DNA of 6,233 nucleotides, from NCBI GenBank assembly GCA_028699715.1, contig JAQVUC010000069.1, positions 1-6,233 on the forward strand, written 5' to 3'. The stretch comes from Anaerolineaceae bacterium. GTDB taxonomy: Bacteria; Chloroflexota; Anaerolineae; Anaerolineales; Anaerolineaceae. The position numbers were made by a program, and so were the translations under genes. Shown piece by piece: positions 5,005-6,233 of the stretch. The notes beneath the pieces were generated by a model. The model made no database searches, had not been told where the DNA came from, and worked only from the letters and a program-made list of their open reading frames with translations. Each line of letters opens with the position of its first letter. The stretch's first letter is position 1.

Positions 5005-6233
5005 TCACTCTTTTTCGTAGGGCTCACCCTCAGCCGCTGGTGCCTGCCCCTTGCCAATAAACCCAGCCAGCACAATCATCGTGATCAGGTAGGGTGCCAT
5101 GGCCATAAACTGGGGAGGGATGGTGCTGCCCAACAGCGACAGTTTGGAGCCAATCGCATCAGCAAAACCGAAGAGCATGCCAGCCCCCATCGCTCCCAGG
5201 GGCATCCAGTTCCCGAAAATCATAGCTGCCAGGCCGATAAAGCCTTTGCCTGCGGTCATGCCCTCGTCGAATCTGCCAACCGAACCAAGCGTAAAGAAGG
5301 CGCCAGCGATGCCAGCCACCAAACCACTCAAAATCACTCCCACATAGCGGGTTTTGATAACGTTAATACCCAGCGTATCCGCTGCCTTGGGATGCTCACC
5401 CACAGAACGCAAACGCAAACCCCAGCGTGTCTGGAACAAAGCCACCTGCAGGATGATCAGGATCAGAAACATCAAATAAACAAACAGGTTTTGGTTGAAA
5501 AGGATTGGTCCGATCAGCGGGATATCTGCCAAACCCGGCAAAGGTACTCTCGAGAACATCTTCGGGTTATTTAGCCCTTCAATGTGTTGAAGGAACTTCT
5601 GCGAGATAAAGGCTGTCATCCCAGTTGAGAAGATGTTAATTACTGTACCTGAAATTGTTTGGTTAACCTTGTACTTGATGGACAAGACGCCCAGAATAAG
5701 AGCCAGGAGGATGGACGATAGAATGCCACCCAGCAGACCTAACCAGGCATTTTTTGTGACGCTGCCAACCACAGCCGCGGCCATGGATGCCATCAGCATC
5801 ATACCTTCAATGGAGATGTTGATGATGCCAGAACGTTCCGCCAGGATGCCGGAAAATGCGCCCAGTGTGATCGGAACTGCCAGCAACACAGCGCTGGAAA
5901 GCATCCCAGCCAAATTGAGTGATTTATCAGCCGCCTGCCAGACCAAAAATCCAAAAATCAGGCAGAGAGCGCAAATACCAATCATCAGGTTGGTCCATTT
6001 GCCAAAACCCCTGATCACTTGATATAGGCCGATAGCCAGAGAAATTACTGCCAGAATGGTCAGGGTCAGTTTTGAAGGCAAGATCCAATCAGCCATCAAA
6101 CCCTGACCAATTCCGCCAGGTGTCATCACAAATTTGGTAAGAGCTTCTTCACTAGTTTTGGCCACAAAAGCAAGGTAGATCAGCAGACCAATCAGGATCT
6201 CAACCACACCCATGACAATTTTCCGGGGAGTGG
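5005..6233 (-). CDS. ABC importer permease, YufQ/NupQ type (5' end probably outside window)
   Basis: Membrane subunit of a BPD_transp_2 family importer for nucleosides or simple sugars, the type that works with a BMP-family binding lipoprotein. Numbered from ATG 6213 it has 402 residues. Family motifs: AERSGIINISIEGMML (125-140); GLRLRSVGEHPKAADTLGIN (265-284); GKGFIGLAAMIFGNWMPLGA (322-341); and the C-terminal helix PYLITMIVLAGFIGKG (374-389), followed by an acidic tail. About eight to ten membrane helices are visible. The core matches YufQ from about residue 105 on. The first 100 residues add about three hydrophobic segments (2-17, 48-66 and 75-93). The frame stays open upstream of ATG 6213 to the window edge (TPRKIV) and no Shine-Dalgarno precedes that ATG, so the real start is likely beyond 6233. 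The companion ATPase, second permease and binding protein would be expected further upstream. It ends with TGA and a terminator. Confidence 0.88.
   Translation of the reverse strand, partial: TPRKIVMGVVEILIGLLIYLAFVAKTSEEALTKFVMTPGGIGQGLMADWILPSKLTLTILAVISLAIGLYQVIRGFGKWTNLMIGICALCLIFGFLVWQAADKSLNLAGMLSSAVLLAVPITLGAFSGILAERSGIINISIEGMMLMASMAAAVVGSVTKNAWLGLLGGILSSILLALILGVLSIKYKVNQTISGTVINIFSTGMTAFISQKFLQHIEGLNNPKMFSRVPLPGLADIPLIGPILFNQNLFVYLMFLILIILQVALFQTRWGLRLRSVGEHPKAADTLGINVIKTRYVGVILSGLVAGIAGAFFTLGSVGRFDEGMTAGKGFIGLAAMIFGNWMPLGAMGAGMLFGFADAIGSKLSLLGSTIPPQFMAMAPYLITMIVLAGFIGKGQAPAAEGEPYEKE

Noticed and set aside
5633..6022. A 129-codon plus-strand open frame opposite the importer permease, and the other plus-strand frames across the window.
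   Set aside because: They lie antisense to well-supported genes with recognisable families, and their translations show no domain. The 5633-6022 frame is the longest, but it reflects the codon bias of the opposite strand.

Overview
The window is a gene-dense bacterial segment in which every gene I can support lies on the minus strand, so it reads from right to left. The most likely source is a Chloroflexota bacterium of the Anaerolineae type. That is an inference from the style of the NBR1-Ig lipoprotein (a lipobox, then an Ala/Thr-rich stretch, then a Pro/Thr-rich linker, then the Ig-like domain) and from moderate GC content. No rRNA or marker gene confirms it.

Layout in transcription order. 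(1) 6233-5005: a BPD_transp_2 family permease of the YufQ/NupQ (nucleoside / simple sugar, BMP-type importer) kind. It is probably cut by the window edge at its 5' end and is followed by a rho-independent terminator at 4984-4958. (2) A 207-base intergenic gap with two adjacent imperfect palindromes. (3) 4797-1439: a compact three-gene ABC-2 exporter operon. It holds a YhaQ/NatA-type ATPase and then two tandem YhaP/NatB-type permeases, with a 7-nt gap and an 8-nt overlap, closed by a terminator at 1417-1394. (4) 1338-172: a secreted lipoprotein with an NBR1-Ig-like domain and a C-terminal beta-rich domain. (5) 84-1: the first 28 codons of another lipoprotein, behind tandem TTGACA promoter-like sequences.

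The main oddity is that two genes are each split by a single in-frame stop codon with the frame intact on both sides. The lipoprotein has TGA at 624-622, where Trp is a plausible original residue. The second exporter permease has TAG at 2638-2636, codon 17, just after a strong Shine-Dalgarno and start codon; the paralogous first permease aligns through this position without a gap. Both could arise by one C:G to T:A transition. They may be nonsense mutations in a decaying or variable population, sequence errors, or readthrough/suppression sites. The other genes show ordinary use of TGG for Trp and of TAG, TAA and TGA as terminators, so wholesale code reassignment is unlikely.

Functionally, the ATPase and the two permeases would form a heteromeric exporter whose substrate cannot be told from sequence. 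The upstream permease belongs to a separate uptake system. I see no mobile element, CRISPR array, tRNA, rRNA or defence gene here, and no clear new multi-gene system. The paired nonsense codons are the feature most worth checking.
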